Source of the DNA: Phycisphaerales bacterium
GTDB taxonomy: Bacteria; Planctomycetota; Phycisphaerae; Phycisphaerales; UBA1924
Assembly: GCA_016709445.1 (NCBI GenBank)
Contig: JADJMV010000006.1
Span: 402,513-466,512, forward strand
DNA length: 64,000 nucleotides
Direction: 5' to 3'
The notes below the pieces were generated by a model, which was not told the DNA's origin, did no database searches, and saw nothing but the letters and a program-made list of their open reading frames with translations. Below, in pieces: positions 29,814 through 40,524 of this stretch. The first letter of the stretch is position 1, and each line of letters begins with the position of its first letter. The position numbers and the translations under genes were made by a program.

Positions 29814-31334
29814 ATGTCACTCAAGTCCCGATTTGCGATTCTCCTCGTCCTCCTCGGAGGAGCCGTGGTGGCCAACTTGGCGATCTCGGTCTGGTCCATC
29901 GGACTCCTCGACCGGGAGCAGCGGTGGGCCAGCGAGCAGATCGGCACCGTGCTTGCGCCCCTGCACCGGCTCAATCGCGCCGTCTGGTCGCAGAGCCGGC
30001 AGCTCGGCCGGGAAGGATTCGGCTGGTTCTCAACCGAAGCGGAGGCGAACCCGCCGGCGCCGACCACAGCCGAGGCTCGCTCGGCCTTCTCCGACCTGCA
30101 GACCGCGGCGATGGACTCCCTCGCCGACCTGGACAAGACGGCCAGCGGGGCGATGCGATCGGGGGTCAATACCACCCGGAACATCCGGGAAAGACTGCAG
30201 CGCAGCGGCACTGCAGCTGAGCTCTGGTTTGGGACCGGGACCGAAGCGGCGCGCATCACGGCGCTGCAGGAGCTCTACGAGCTGCATGAACTGGTCGAAC
30301 GCATCGAGGCGAGGCTCATTCAGGAGGCTCCCCTCGCCTCGGAGTATTCGGTCGGTGTGCGTCGCCGCCTGGGCATCACGCTGGCGGCATCGGTGCTGCT
30401 CGTCGGTCTCTTCCTGCTTCTGGCGGACAGGCTGTTCCGGCGATGGGTGCTGGTGAAAGCCGAGCTCCTCCGGCGTGGCGCCGAGGTGTTTGGAACCGGC
30501 GACCTCTCCCACCGAATTCCTGTCCGCGGAGATGACGAACTCGACCGGGCAGCGGGGCGCCTCAACGAGATGGCCGGGACCATCATGGCGATGCAGGCCG
30601 AACGCATCGAGCGCGAGCGGCTGGCAGCCATCGGCGAGATGGCCCGGCGAGTGGCCCACAATATCCGCAACCCGCTTGCCGGGATTCGGTCCCTCGCCGA
30701 ACTCTCGATGCACGAGATTCCTCCGAACTCGCCGCTCGCCGACCACCAGCACCGGATCATCAGGACCGTCGATCGCTTTGGCGGGTGGCTCAATGAATTG
30801 CTGAGCGTCTCGACCGTCCTCGAGGTCAGCCTGCGGCCGACGGAGATCCGCCCCTGGCTCACAGGGCTCATCGATGCGCTCGGCCCGATGGCCGACGATC
30901 GGGCGGTCCGGCTGGTGCTCGACGATGCCGGGGCCCCGGCGACCGCGCCGATGGACCGGCGCCATTTGGAACACGCCGTCTCCGCCGTCGTCACGAACGC
31001 CATCGAGATTTCGCCGAGGGGTGGAACCGTCACGATCCGCGTCCGTGAGGTGGACGCGGACACCTGGGATCTCTGCGTCGAGGATGATGGGCCGGGAATA
31101 GGAGAGGAAGCCCTTGCGAACCTCTTCCGACCCTACTTCACCACCAAGAAGGGTGGCACTGGCATAGGTCTTGCAATCGCTCAACGGGTTGTTCGGGAGC
31201 ACCACGGCACCATTCGAGCCGAGAACCTCCCCTTCGAACCTTCCCGACCCGTCGGAACGGGGCCGGGGGCGAGATTCAGGATCGAACTTCCCTTGGCAAC
31301 GGCCGGAACTTCGGCCACAATTAGCCAGGAGTGA
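29814..31334 (+). CDS. Membrane sensor histidine kinase
   Basis: The 506-residue protein has a first membrane helix (FAILLVLLGGAVVANLAISV), an external region of about 150 residues, a second helix near residues 185-208 (ITLAASVLLVGLFLLLADRL), a HAMP domain, the phospho-acceptor box EMARRVAHNIRNPLAGIRSL with His near residue 280, and an HATPase domain with DDGPGIGEEALANLFRPYF and KKGGTGIGLAIAQ. It overlaps the next gene as GTGA, forming a two-component pair with a sigma-54 regulator. The signal is unknown. Confidence 0.94.
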   Translation: MSLKSRFAILLVLLGGAVVANLAISVWSIGLLDREQRWASEQIGTVLAPLHRLNRAVWSQSRQLGREGFGWFSTEAEANPPAPTTAEARSAFSDLQTAAMDSLADLDKTASGAMRSGVNTTRNIRERLQRSGTAAELWFGTGTEAARITALQELYELHELVERIEARLIQEAPLASEYSVGVRRRLGITLAASVLLVGLFLLLADRLFRRWVLVKAELLRRGAEVFGTGDLSHRIPVRGDDELDRAAGRLNEMAGTIMAMQAERIERERLAAIGEMARRVAHNIRNPLAGIRSLAELSMHEIPPNSPLADHQHRIIRTVDRFGGWLNELLSVSTVLEVSLRPTEIRPWLTGLIDALGPMADDRAVRLVLDDAGAPATAPMDRRHLEHAVSAVVTNAIEISPRGGTVTIRVREVDADTWDLCVEDDGPGIGEEALANLFRPYFTTKKGGTGIGLAIAQRVVREHHGTIRAENLPFEPSRPVGTGPGARFRIELPLATAGTSATISQE

Positions 31335-32749
31335 GGCGAAATTTGGCCAGTGTGCTGATCATCGAAGATGAGGACACCCTGCGGTATACCTTCGGGAAGG
31401 CCCTTGAGCGGGCGGGTCTGGAGGTGGTGGGTCTCCCGGCGATTGCGGATGCCCGTCTCGTTCGCGAGGGGCGGGAATTCGACGCCGTCGTCACCGACGT
31501 CAACCTCAGCGGTGCCGATGACGGGATCGACTATGTCCGCGAGTTGCGTGCGGAGGGCTTCGAGGGGCCGATCCTGGTCGTCACCGGGTACGGCACTGTC
31601 GAGAGCGCGGTGGCCGCCATGAAGGCCGGCGCCGACGATTTCCTCCAGAAGCCCGTCGTGCTTGAGGAGTTGGTCCGCCTCGTTCGCCGGATGCTCGAGA
31701 CTCGGGCGTTGCGATCTCGTGTCAAGCTCTACGAGCGGCTCGAGCGGGTCCGCGGCGCGGACGCGGAGATCCTCGGCGACAGTGAGGCCTGGAGGCGGAC
31801 GCTGGAACTGTCCGAGCGGCTCGCGGCGCTGCCGATCTCCAGACCCGAGGGACAGAGCCGGGGCAGCGCGCTTCCCACCATGCTCCTTCTGGGCGAGACG
31901 GGGACCGGCAAGGGGCTGCTCGCCCGGCACATCCATGAGTGTGCCGAGCGCGGCGCCGAGGGCCGCCGCGGACCCACCCCGTTCGTGCACATCAATTGCA
32001 CCGCGTTGCCGCCGAGCCTGGTGGAGTCGGAATTGTTCGGGCACGAGAAGGGCGCCTTCACCGATGCCAAGGGGGCACGGGAAGGGCTCTTCGAAATGGC
32101 CGAAGGAGGCACGATTTTCCTCGACGAGATCGGGGACATGCCCCTGGAACTCCAGGCCAAGATCCTGACGGTCGTGGAGCAGGGCGTCTTCCGACGGGTT
32201 GGTGGTTCGCGTGAGCGGCGGGTGAGTGCGCGGCTCATCGCGGCCACCAATGTTGACCTGGCGGGTCGGGCCGAGACCGGGGCTTTCCGCCGCGATTTGT
32301 ACTACCGCCTCAACGCCTTCACGGTGCAGATCCCGCGTCTCCGAGACCGCGAGAACGATGCAGTGGCGATCGCCGAGGAGATGCTCCGCCGCTTCGGCCG
32401 CGAGTTTGGGCGTGGCGATCTGGAGCTCGGCGATGAGGCCCGCCGGGCCATCCTGGCGCACGCCTGGCCGGGCAATGTCCGCGAACTCCTGAACGTGGTC
32501 CAGCGGGCGGCGCTGCTCTGCCAGACCGGGGTGGTCTCCGCGTCGGATCTGGGCTTGGGGTCGGTCAACGATCGGCAGCGGGCCGCGCACGCGTTTGAAT
32601 ACGATGAATCTGCCGGCCCCGCGAAATTGCGGTTCGACTTTGAGTCCGGGGAGCACACCGCCGAAAGTGTGGAACGGGAGCTCATTATCCAGGCACGACC
32701 TGCTCTCCGTCTCGGTGTGCGCCTGGGAGGCGTACGACGCGAGCGTTGA
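31331..32749 (+). CDS. Sigma-54-dependent response regulator (NtrC type), C-terminus lost
   Basis: The receiver domain (VLIIEDEDTLRYTF, phospho-Asp in VVTDVNLSG, KPVV) is followed by an AAA+ domain with Walker A LLLGETGTGKGLLARHIHE, the sigma-54 contact loop ESELFGHEKGAFTDA, the Walker B region GGTIFLDEIGDMPLELQAKI, and R-finger blocks. The last family-like residues are ESVERELIIQA (about 32697), exactly where the Fis-type DNA-binding helix-turn-helix should begin. What follows (RPALRLGVRLGGVRRER) is out of frame with the dockerin protein coding region. The regulator therefore lacks its DNA-binding domain in this sequence. Confidence 0.9.
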   Translation: MRRNLASVLIIEDEDTLRYTFGKALERAGLEVVGLPAIADARLVREGREFDAVVTDVNLSGADDGIDYVRELRAEGFEGPILVVTGYGTVESAVAAMKAGADDFLQKPVVLEELVRLVRRMLETRALRSRVKLYERLERVRGADAEILGDSEAWRRTLELSERLAALPISRPEGQSRGSALPTMLLLGETGTGKGLLARHIHECAERGAEGRRGPTPFVHINCTALPPSLVESELFGHEKGAFTDAKGAREGLFEMAEGGTIFLDEIGDMPLELQAKILTVVEQGVFRRVGGSRERRVSARLIAATNVDLAGRAETGAFRRDLYYRLNAFTVQIPRLRDRENDAVAIAEEMLRRFGREFGRGDLELGDEARRAILAHAWPGNVRELLNVVQRAALLCQTGVVSASDLGLGSVNDRQRAAHAFEYDESAGPAKLRFDFESGEHTAESVERELIIQARPALRLGVRLGGVRRER

Positions 32750-34004
32750 TCCCTTCACGGGGCACACGGAGGATCCCGAGCACGCCCACCTCTTCAGGCT
32801 TGACCTGACCTTTCGTGGGCTCGTGAATCCCCCCGGCCCGCTGGGGCTGAACGGGGATCCGTTCGACCCGTACGCGTACGGCCCGTCGCCCGTTGTCGGG
32901 TTTCTCGATCTCGATGTCGACGACGAGCACGACACCGGGGGTGAGCTCGGCGCTGCCGCCGAGATCCGGTACCTCGCCAACGTCGGCCGGTTTGGCCGGC
33001 GGCCCTACGGCTCGCTCGGCGACCGCGCGGCGGCCTCCCGAGGCGGGATCGACGGCGACTTCTACACCTCGCCGCAGTACGAGCGTTCCGGGGCGGACTT
33101 TTCCCTGGTGCTGTGCGGCTGCTTTACGCCCACGGTGCTCGTGCTCGATGGCGATGGCGATGGACTGTTCGAGGTCGACGAGCGATGGCTCGTCACGGGA
33201 CGATTCTTCGAGCGAGCCCAGGGCTATCGGGACGCCAGCGCCGCATTCAATGGCAGCGCACCGGGTCTCTACGATCCGATGGTGACGCTCCTGTTCGAGA
33301 ACGATTCCCTGCTCGGAGTGACCACCGTTTCGCTCGTCTGGGCCTTGGACCCCACCGGCGCCGCCGAGATGGCGGGTGCGCCCGTGGAGCCCATCGACCT
33401 CGACGTCTCAAACCAGAACTGTCTCGCCGAAGCGCTGAGCGACATTATCGATGGGGCCAATGGCGGCGGCATCTCCGGCCCCGCATGGACGCTGGTCAAA
33501 CGGTGGGCCGGCGAGAGCCCATGGCCCTCCACTGATGTTTCCAATTGGGGCCACATGACCGGTCTGTTCGGGATGCCGTACTCCCAATCCGAGGCGACGC
33601 TGTACGCCTGGACCGACACCCTGGGCGAGGAGCAGTTCGCGGACCTCAACGGTGATGCCCTGGCGGACAATCTCGACGAGTCGCTCGTGCGGTCCAAGGT
33701 CTACGCCGACGACGGCACCACCGCGGACAGCGATGGCCTCCGCAACGGGACTGTGACGCTCCCTAATCCGGGCTGGAACTTCGACCGGCGGGATACCGAT
33801 GGCGACATGCGGATCGACCTCTTTGATCAGCGTCCGTACGGGCCGCTCGGAGACTTCAACAACGACAACACGGTGGACATTCAGGACTTCATCGCATTCC
33901 TGAATGCCTGGGCAGCCCGGCAGCCCTCCGCCGACTTCAACCTCGACAATGCCATCGACATCCAGGACTTCATCGCGTTCCTCAATGCGTGGGTTGGTGG
34001 CTGA
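32698..34004 (+). CDS. Dockerin-type exported protein lacking its N-terminus
   Basis: Protein-like coding begins at about 32698 (HDLLSVSVCAWEAYDASVDP) with no start codon, signal peptide or ribosome site of its own. The open frame continues upstream only as the antisense-of-frame shadow of the response regulator. The body contains Asp/Gly-rich calcium-loop-like segments (VLVLDGDGDGLFEVDERW). Two GC-type dockerin repeats close the protein (DNTVDIQDFIAFLNAW and DNAIDIQDFIAFLNAW), which mark secreted, surface-anchored planctomycete proteins. The gene was probably longer and lost its 5' part at the junction with the regulator. Confidence 0.75.
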
Positions 34005-34115
34005 CCGCGAGCCAAGCTGCGGCGTGGGCTTGTCCCTTGGCCGCTTTCGGGTAGGCTGAACCCGGCGCCGTCCGGGAGGTCTCGGGGGGCCGAACCACTC
34101 TCCGCCCGGACCGAT

Positions 34116-37100
34116 ATGCCCGACCAAATCCCCCGATCCCGCGATCGAAACCGTCGGCACGCGAGGCTCGGAGCCGCCGGGTTCGCGGGGCTCGTCGCGG
34201 CCGTGGCGGCCCTCTCCGGCTCCCCCGCCGGAGGGAGCCAAGCCCGGAACGACCAAGGAGCCTCGCTCCGTTTCAACCGGGACATTCGGCCCATCCTCTC
34301 CGATAAGTGCTTCGTCTGCCACGGCCCCGATCGCGCCAGCCGCAAGGCCGATCTGCGCCTGGACAGCCGCGACGACGCGATCACGCCGCACAAGCACGGC
34401 ACACCGATCGTCCCGGGCGACGCAGAGGCCAGCGAACTGGCCCGACGCGTCTCCAGCACCGACCCCGACGAGATGATGCCCCCGCCGGAATCGAAGCTCT
34501 CGCTCACGGACGGCGAACGCGAGACGCTCCGCCGCTGGATCGCCGAGGGCGCGGCCTACGAGAAGCACTGGGCCTACCAGCCGCTGCCCGACGGCGTGAC
34601 CGTGCCCGAGGTCGCGGGCCAGAAATGGGCCCGCGACGACATCGACCGGTTCATCCTCGCCCGGCTCGAAAGCGAGGGGCTCGCGCCCGCGCCCGAGGCC
34701 CCGCGCGCTCGCTGGCTCCGGCGCGTGAGCTTCGACCTGACGGGCCTCCCGCCGACCCCCGAGGAGATCGATGCCTTTCTCGCGGACAAGTCGCCGGACG
34801 CCTACGAGCGCGTCGTGGACCGCCTGCTCGCCTCCCCGCACTTCGGCGAGCGCATGGCCGTCCCCTGGCTCGACGCAGCCCGGTACGCCGACTCCTACGG
34901 CTTCCAGTCCGACCTTATCAGCCCCACCTGGCCCTACCGCGACTGGGTGATTCGGGCCCTCAACGCCAACATGCCCTTCGATCAGTTCCTCACCGAGCAG
35001 CTCGCCGGTGACCTGCTCGAAGGCGCGACCCGCGACGACCACCTCGCCACCGCCTTCAACCGCCTGCACCGCATGACCAACGAGGGCGGGTCGATCCCCG
35101 AGGAGTGGCGCACCGAGGCAGCGGCCGATCGGGTGGAGACATTCTCGAACGCCGTGCTCGGCGTCACCATGCAGTGCGCCCGCTGCCACGACCACAAGTA
35201 CGACCCGTTTACCCAGCGAGAGTACTACCAGCTCACCGCCTACTTCAACAGCATCGACGAGGACGGCCTCTACGAGCGCAGCGATATCGTGCCCACCCCC
35301 TCGCTCTTGCTCCCGAGCGAGGAACAGGCCCATCGACTCGCCGAGTTGAAGGACGCGGTCACCCTGGCCGAGGCCAACGCCTCGGGCGTGTTGGAGTCCC
35401 GCGAGCCCGCCTTCGGCGAGTGGCTGGCCGCCGGCGCGCACGAGGCCGCGATCTCCGACCTGGTGGGAAGCTACACGCTCGACGCGATCGGGGACGGCGG
35501 CGCGCTCCACAACGACGCCGCCAAGGGCGCGGGCGACGGCGTGATCGAGGTCGCGGCCTCGACCGGTCCACCCGTGCTCGCGCCGGGCCACGAGGGCCAG
35601 GCGATCCAACTCGACGGCGACAACCTCGCCCACTTCCCGGGGGTCAACGCCCTCGACCGCTGGACACCCTTCACCGTCTCGTTCTGGATGCAGGACACGC
35701 AGCCCGGCCCCGGTGCCCGCGTCGTCGCCCACCGCTCAAGCGGCACCGACGCCGGCCACTACGGCTTCGATCTGCTGCTCGAGGACGGCCACCTCACCGC
35801 CCGCGCCTTCCGCCATTGGCCCGGCAATGCCATCGCCATCAGGACCGCGGGTATCGCCGTGCCGCCCGGCGAGTGGACGCACGTGGTCTGGCGCTACGAC
35901 GGCTCGAGCCGGGCCGAGGGCTTCTCGATCTTCATCAACGGCGAGCCCGCGCCGACCGAGGTCGTCCGCGACCACGTCTGGAAGACGATCGGCGGCGGCT
36001 CTACCTATGGCCCCGGCGGCTACGACCTCGTCCTGGGGCAGCGCTTCCGCGACCGGGGTCTCAAGGGCGGGCGCTTCGACGATGTCGCCATCGTCCTCCG
36101 CGCCGTCTCCGACACGGAGGCCCGCCAGCTTTTCGACGGCCATGCTCTGAACGACACGCTGCGCGACGCCGACGCATCCGACGCGATGAACGCCGAGCTC
36201 CGCTCTTACTACTTCTCCGCCGTCGACCCCGAGACTCGCGCCGCCGCGGCCGCGCTCGCCGAGGCCCGCAAGGCCGTCGCCCAGTACGAAGATGCCATCC
36301 CCGAGATCATGGTAATGGAGGAGCTTCCCCGGCCCCGGCCCACCTACCTCCTCGCCCGCGGCGTCTACGACGCGCCGAAGAACGACGAGACCCGGGTTCA
36401 CCGCGACGTTCCCGCGGCCCTCGCCGATCCCGCCCACACGCCTCCCGCCGACCGACTCGCGCTCGCCCGCTGGCTCACCAGCCCCAACCACCCGCTCACC
36501 GCCCGCGTCGCCGTCAACCGGCTCTGGCAGGTCTGCTTCGGTCGCGGGCTTGCGGCGACGAGCGAGAACCTCGGCGTGCAGGGCCGCCCGCCGACGCACC
36601 CCGAACTGCTCGACTCCCTCGCCCGCGCATTCATCGACTCCGGCTGGGACACCAAGGCCATGCTCCGGCGCATCGTCCTCTCCGCCACCTACCGGCAGGA
36701 CTCGGCCCTCACGCCCGAACTCCTCGAGCGCGATCCCGAGAACTTGCTGCTCTCCCGCGGCCCCAGCCGCCGGCTCGACGCGGAGATGATCCGCGACGGC
36801 GTCCTCGCGGCCGCCGGCCTGCTCTCGCCGCAGATCGGCGGCCCGCCCGCCGCACCCCTACCAGCCCGCCGGCCTCTGGACCGAGTTCAACGGCTTCAGC
36901 CCCGCCTATCCGCAGGGCCACGGCGAGGACCTCTACCGCCGCTCGCTCTACACCGTCTGGAAGCGCACCGCACCCATGCCCAGCATGATCACCTTCGACG
37001 CCCCCGGGCGCGAGGTGTGCGTCGCCCGGCGGAGCGAGACGAACACCCCCCTCCAGGCGCTCGTGCTGCTCAACGACGTTCAGTTCGTCGAGGCGGCCCG

Positions 37101-37389
37101 CGTGCTCGCCCAGCACGCCCTGCCCGCGAGCAATTCTGACCAAGCCCGCATCGCCGACATGTTCCGCCGCCTCGCCGGCCGATCGCCGAATGATCGCGAG
37201 GCCGCGCTGCTCCTCGACCTGCTCGCCGAGCAACGAGCCCTCTACGCCCAGCAGCCCGACGAGGCCGCCAAGCTCCTCGGCGTCGGCGAAGCCCCACCCG
37301 ACGATTCGCGAGACAAGCCCGAGCTTGCCGCCCTGACCATCGTCGCCCAGACCATCATGAATTCCGACGCCGCCGTCTGGCAGCGGTGA
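34116..37389 (+). CDS. Planctomycete cytochrome C-like / LamG / DUF1549 / DUF1553 protein (frameshift near 36855)
   Basis: The exported protein of about 1090 residues has a PSCyt1 domain with a heme-type CxxCH (SDKCFVCHGPDRASRKADLR), a DUF1549 domain with a second CxxCH (MQCARCHDHKYDPFTQREYY), a LamG-like domain near residues 440-690 (LDRWTPFTVSFWMQD), and DUF1553 (NHPLTARVAVNRLWQVCFGR). After GGPPA near 36855 the reading moves to another frame, continuing HPYQPAGLWTEFNGFSPAYP to IMNSDAAVWQR. Such genes pair with DUF1501 genes, as here, and are abundant in planctomycetes; a role in polysaccharide breakdown is suspected. Confidence 0.9.
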
Positions 37390-37400
37390 GCCCAGCGCCC

Positions 37401-38894
37401 ATGAGCCCCGACCCCATGCACGACCAGATGTCCATCACCCGCCGCCACTTCTTCGGCCGCTCCGCCGCGGGGCTCGGCGGCTTGGCCCTGGCCGCGATGC
37501 TCCCGCGCCCCGCCCTCGCCGGGCCCGACCCCGCTGCACTCGCACGCATGCTCGGGCCGCACTTCGCGCCGCGGGCCAAGCGCATCATCTACCTCTTCCA
37601 GTCCGGCGGCCCCTCGCAGGTTGATCTCTTCGACTACAAGCCCCGCCTCAACAAGGAACACGGCCAGCAGCTCCCCGACTCGGTCCGCCACGGCCAGCGC
37701 CTCACCGGCATGTCGGCCAACCAGTCCTCGATCCCGCTCGCCGGCTCGCCCTTCAAGTTCCGGCAGTGGGGGGGCTCGGGCGCGTGGGTCAGCGAGCTGC
37801 TCCCCCGCACCGCCTCGATCGCCGACGAGCTCTGCATCGTGCGCTCCATGTGGACCGAGGCGATCAACCACGACCCGGCCATCACCTTCTTCCAGACCGG
37901 CTCGCAGATCGCCGGTCGCCCGAGCATGGGCGCGTGGCTCAGCTACGGCCTCGGCTCCGACAACGACAACCTCCCCGCCTTCGTCGTGCTCGTCAGCGCG
38001 GGCCAGGGTGGCCAGCCGCTCTACGCCCGGCTGTGGGGCTCGGGCTTCCTCGACTCGCGCTACCAGGGCGTGCAGTTCCGCTCCGGCAAGGAGCCGGTGC
38101 TCTACCTCTCCAGCCCCGACGGCGTCTGCGGCTCCGGGCGCCGCGCCATGCTCGACAAGCTCGCCGACCTCAACCGCCTCCAGTTCGAGCGCGAGCTGGA
38201 CCCCGAGATCGAGTCCCGCATCGCCCAGTACGAGCTGGCCTACCGCATGCAGACCTCCGTGCCCGACGTGACCGACCTGGCCGCCGAGCCCGACGAGGTC
38301 TTCGAGCTCTACGGCGACGACGCCCGCAAGCCCGGCACCTACGCCGCCAACTGCCTCCTCGCCCGCCGCCTCGCCGAGCGCGGCGTGCGTTTCATCCAGC
38401 TCTACCACCAGGGCTGGGACCAGCACGGCAACCTCGCCGGCGCGATCCGCGGCCAGTGCCAGGAGACCGACCAGGCCTCGGCCGCCCTCGTCACCGACCT
38501 CAAACGCCGCGGCCTGCTCGACGACACCCTCGTCGTCTGGGGTGGCGAGTTCGGACGCACCAGCTACTGCCAGGGCAAGCTCAGCCCCGACGAGTTCGGA
38601 CGCGACCACCACCCGCGCTGCTTCACCATGTGGATGGCCGGCGGCGGCGTGAAGCCCGGCCTCACCTACGGCCACACCGACGACTACGGCTACAACCTCG
38701 CCGACGAGAGCGGTGCCCCGATCAATCCCACCAAGGACCACGACACCCCCGGCGCGGTGCACGTCCACGACCTCCAGGCCACCATGCTCCACCTGCTGGG
38801 CATCGACCACGAGCGGCTGAACTACCTCTACCAGGGCCGCCGGTTCCGGCTGACGGATGTGCACGGGCATGTGAAGCGGGAGTTGCTGGCGTGA
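37401..38894 (+). CDS. DUF1501 family protein with Tat signal
   Basis: The product of about 497 residues starts with a twin-arginine-type leader (ITRRHFFGRSAAGLGGLALA). It has DUF1501 blocks KRIIYLFQSGGPSQVDLFDY, RFIQLYHQGWDQHGNL, DTLVVWGGEFGRTSYCQG and GRDHHPRCFTMWMAGGGVKP. The fold relates to sulfatases and alkaline phosphatases. A GTG at 37386 overlaps the upstream stop (GTGA) and is an alternative start. The gene is coupled to the DUF1549/DUF1553 gene, the usual pair. Confidence 0.93.
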   Translation: MSPDPMHDQMSITRRHFFGRSAAGLGGLALAAMLPRPALAGPDPAALARMLGPHFAPRAKRIIYLFQSGGPSQVDLFDYKPRLNKEHGQQLPDSVRHGQRLTGMSANQSSIPLAGSPFKFRQWGGSGAWVSELLPRTASIADELCIVRSMWTEAINHDPAITFFQTGSQIAGRPSMGAWLSYGLGSDNDNLPAFVVLVSAGQGGQPLYARLWGSGFLDSRYQGVQFRSGKEPVLYLSSPDGVCGSGRRAMLDKLADLNRLQFERELDPEIESRIAQYELAYRMQTSVPDVTDLAAEPDEVFELYGDDARKPGTYAANCLLARRLAERGVRFIQLYHQGWDQHGNLAGAIRGQCQETDQASAALVTDLKRRGLLDDTLVVWGGEFGRTSYCQGKLSPDEFGRDHHPRCFTMWMAGGGVKPGLTYGHTDDYGYNLADESGAPINPTKDHDTPGAVHVHDLQATMLHLLGIDHERLNYLYQGRRFRLTDVHGHVKRELLA

Positions 38895-38917
38895 GCGTCT
38901 GGCCCACACGCCCATTC

Positions 38918-39123
38918 GCCTCGACTCCTGACCTGAGGCCCGTTGACGCATGAGTTGAGGTCTATTGACGCCTGAGCTGAGGCTCTGCGAAGCTCAGGAT
39001 GGAGCTGCCCCTGATGTGGATGGGGCGTTGATTGATCTCCCGGCATAGATGCGATCAATCAACACCCGATTGTCTTGACGCCGAACCCTGACCTTCGCCG
39101 AGCCTCAGGTCAGGCGTCGATGC
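38918..39123 (+). repeat. Intergenic double-hairpin repeat, copy R1
   Basis: The block starts with two degenerate 22-bp units containing TTGACGC-TGAG-TGAGG. A perfect 11-bp inverted repeat follows (GTTGATTGATC at 39027-39037 and GATCAATCAAC at 39053-39063, 15-base loop). Then comes a 32-bp segment (39087-39118) that holds a second perfect hairpin, CCTGACCT / AGGTCAGG. Both hairpins recur in R2 on the other side of the ankyrin gene, and the 32-bp segment is identical there. No ORF is present. Confidence 0.75.
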
Positions 39124-39196
39124 GATCCGGCACCGCCTGAGCACCAATCAAGCCGCGCACGCCGTGCCACCCCGCCTTTTCTTGCTGTGGTCCAGG

Positions 39197-40318
39197 TCAA
39201 TCATCGGCGGCACGAAATACACTCGTCACATCCTCGCCGAGGTTGCGACGGCGTGCGTTCGCTACATCGGCAGGTGTCTGCATCGAGCTGTTCCGAATGT
39301 CGGGGTTCGCGCCGGCCTGCAGCAGAAGCTGGATCACGTCCTCACCCGCGTGCCACGCGGCCATGTGCAGCGCGGACCGGCCATTGGTGTCGACAGCATT
39401 CGGTTCCGCCCCCGCCTCCAGCAACATGCGGACGCGAGCCACATCACCTGTCTGGGCCGCGGCCAAAAGGGGCGTGAAGCCGCCATCAGACACGGCGTTG
39501 GGGTTGGCGCCTGCATCGAGCAGGGCGCGCGTGCGCGGCTCATCGCCCTCCAGGCTGGCTGCCCAGTGGAGGGGAGTCCAGCCATCGTCGTCCCGGGAGT
39601 CCGGATCTGCCCCGGATTCGAGGAGTTCTAGGAGATCACTCGCAGAGCCTGAGCGTGCGGCGCGGTGGACTGCGCTCTCGGTGTCGTCGATCTTCAGCAG
39701 TTTGACCACGAGGGGCTGCAGATCGTCCCACCGGTGTTGAGCGCGAGAGAGTAATCGGTTCTCGACATCCGCGGGCAGCCCTGCGGCTCTGGAGGCAGAA
39801 AGTAAAAGGGGCACCGACTCGTACTCCCCGGCCACGATGGCCCATTCCAGTGCGGTTCTTCCGCGTGACATGGGTCCGATCGGGTCTGCCCCGGCATCTA
39901 GGAGCAAGCGGATGATCTCGGTCCGGTCTCTCCGCAAGTTATTCCCGGCCACGGCTATCAGCGCCGTGCCACCGCCCGTGCAAATGATGTCGGGATTGGC
40001 TCCCGCTTCCAGGAGCGTGCGGACGATCTCTGTGTGTCCGCCACGAGCGGCCATGTACAGTGCGGTCTCGACGCGACGCATGGGCTCTCCGACTTGCCAA
40101 CCCGTGATTCGCCTGCGGGTACGATCAACATCGGCACCGGCGGCAAGAGCGGCCCGGACGGCTGCAAGATCACCTGACTCAGCGGCCGCGATCAAGCGCC
40201 CGGAGGAGTAGGAGAAGTACGCAAGGACGGCGACACCACCGGCGAGAAGGAGTCCGGCGGCGACAAGGGCCTTCGCCCGCCAAGAGAACGACTGCAGTGG
40301 TGATCTTCGTCTATTCAT
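39197..40318 (-). CDS. Membrane-anchored ankyrin repeat protein
   Basis: From the ATG at 40318 the product is 373 residues. It has a short cytoplasmic start, one membrane helix (ALVAAGLLLAGGVAVLAYF), and then at least seven ankyrin repeats, for example TALYMAARGGHTEIVRTLLE, GWTPLHWAASLEGDEPRTRA and GRSALHMAAWHAGEDVIQLL. These repeats bind partner proteins. The gene lies alone between two copies of an intergenic repeat, which could indicate acquisition as a cassette (inference). Confidence 0.92.
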   Translation of the reverse strand: MNRRRSPLQSFSWRAKALVAAGLLLAGGVAVLAYFSYSSGRLIAAAESGDLAAVRAALAAGADVDRTRRRITGWQVGEPMRRVETALYMAARGGHTEIVRTLLEAGANPDIICTGGGTALIAVAGNNLRRDRTEIIRLLLDAGADPIGPMSRGRTALEWAIVAGEYESVPLLLSASRAAGLPADVENRLLSRAQHRWDDLQPLVVKLLKIDDTESAVHRAARSGSASDLLELLESGADPDSRDDDGWTPLHWAASLEGDEPRTRALLDAGANPNAVSDGGFTPLLAAAQTGDVARVRMLLEAGAEPNAVDTNGRSALHMAAWHAGEDVIQLLLQAGANPDIRNSSMQTPADVANARRRNLGEDVTSVFRAADD

Positions 40319-40524
40319 CGGGCATTGCAGCCGCGGCGCATCAGGGTCTCGGTCGCACAATCCGGCAGGGTGGCCCCGACGAAGCCACCCACGCCGTGCT
40401 CCCGCCCCGCCTGGGAGGTCGGTGCTCTCTCGATGTGGGTTGGTTCGGGTCCGGCATCGGGTGTGCCCCTTCGCGGGCGGGTTGGCCCTCTGCCAGTCCG
40501 CACTCGCATTCTACTGGTTGGGGC

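Noticed and set aside
36100..37240. Antisense open frames over the DUF1549/DUF1553 and DUF1501 genes
   Set aside because: They are shadows produced by GC-rich codon use and have no protein-like composition or start signals.
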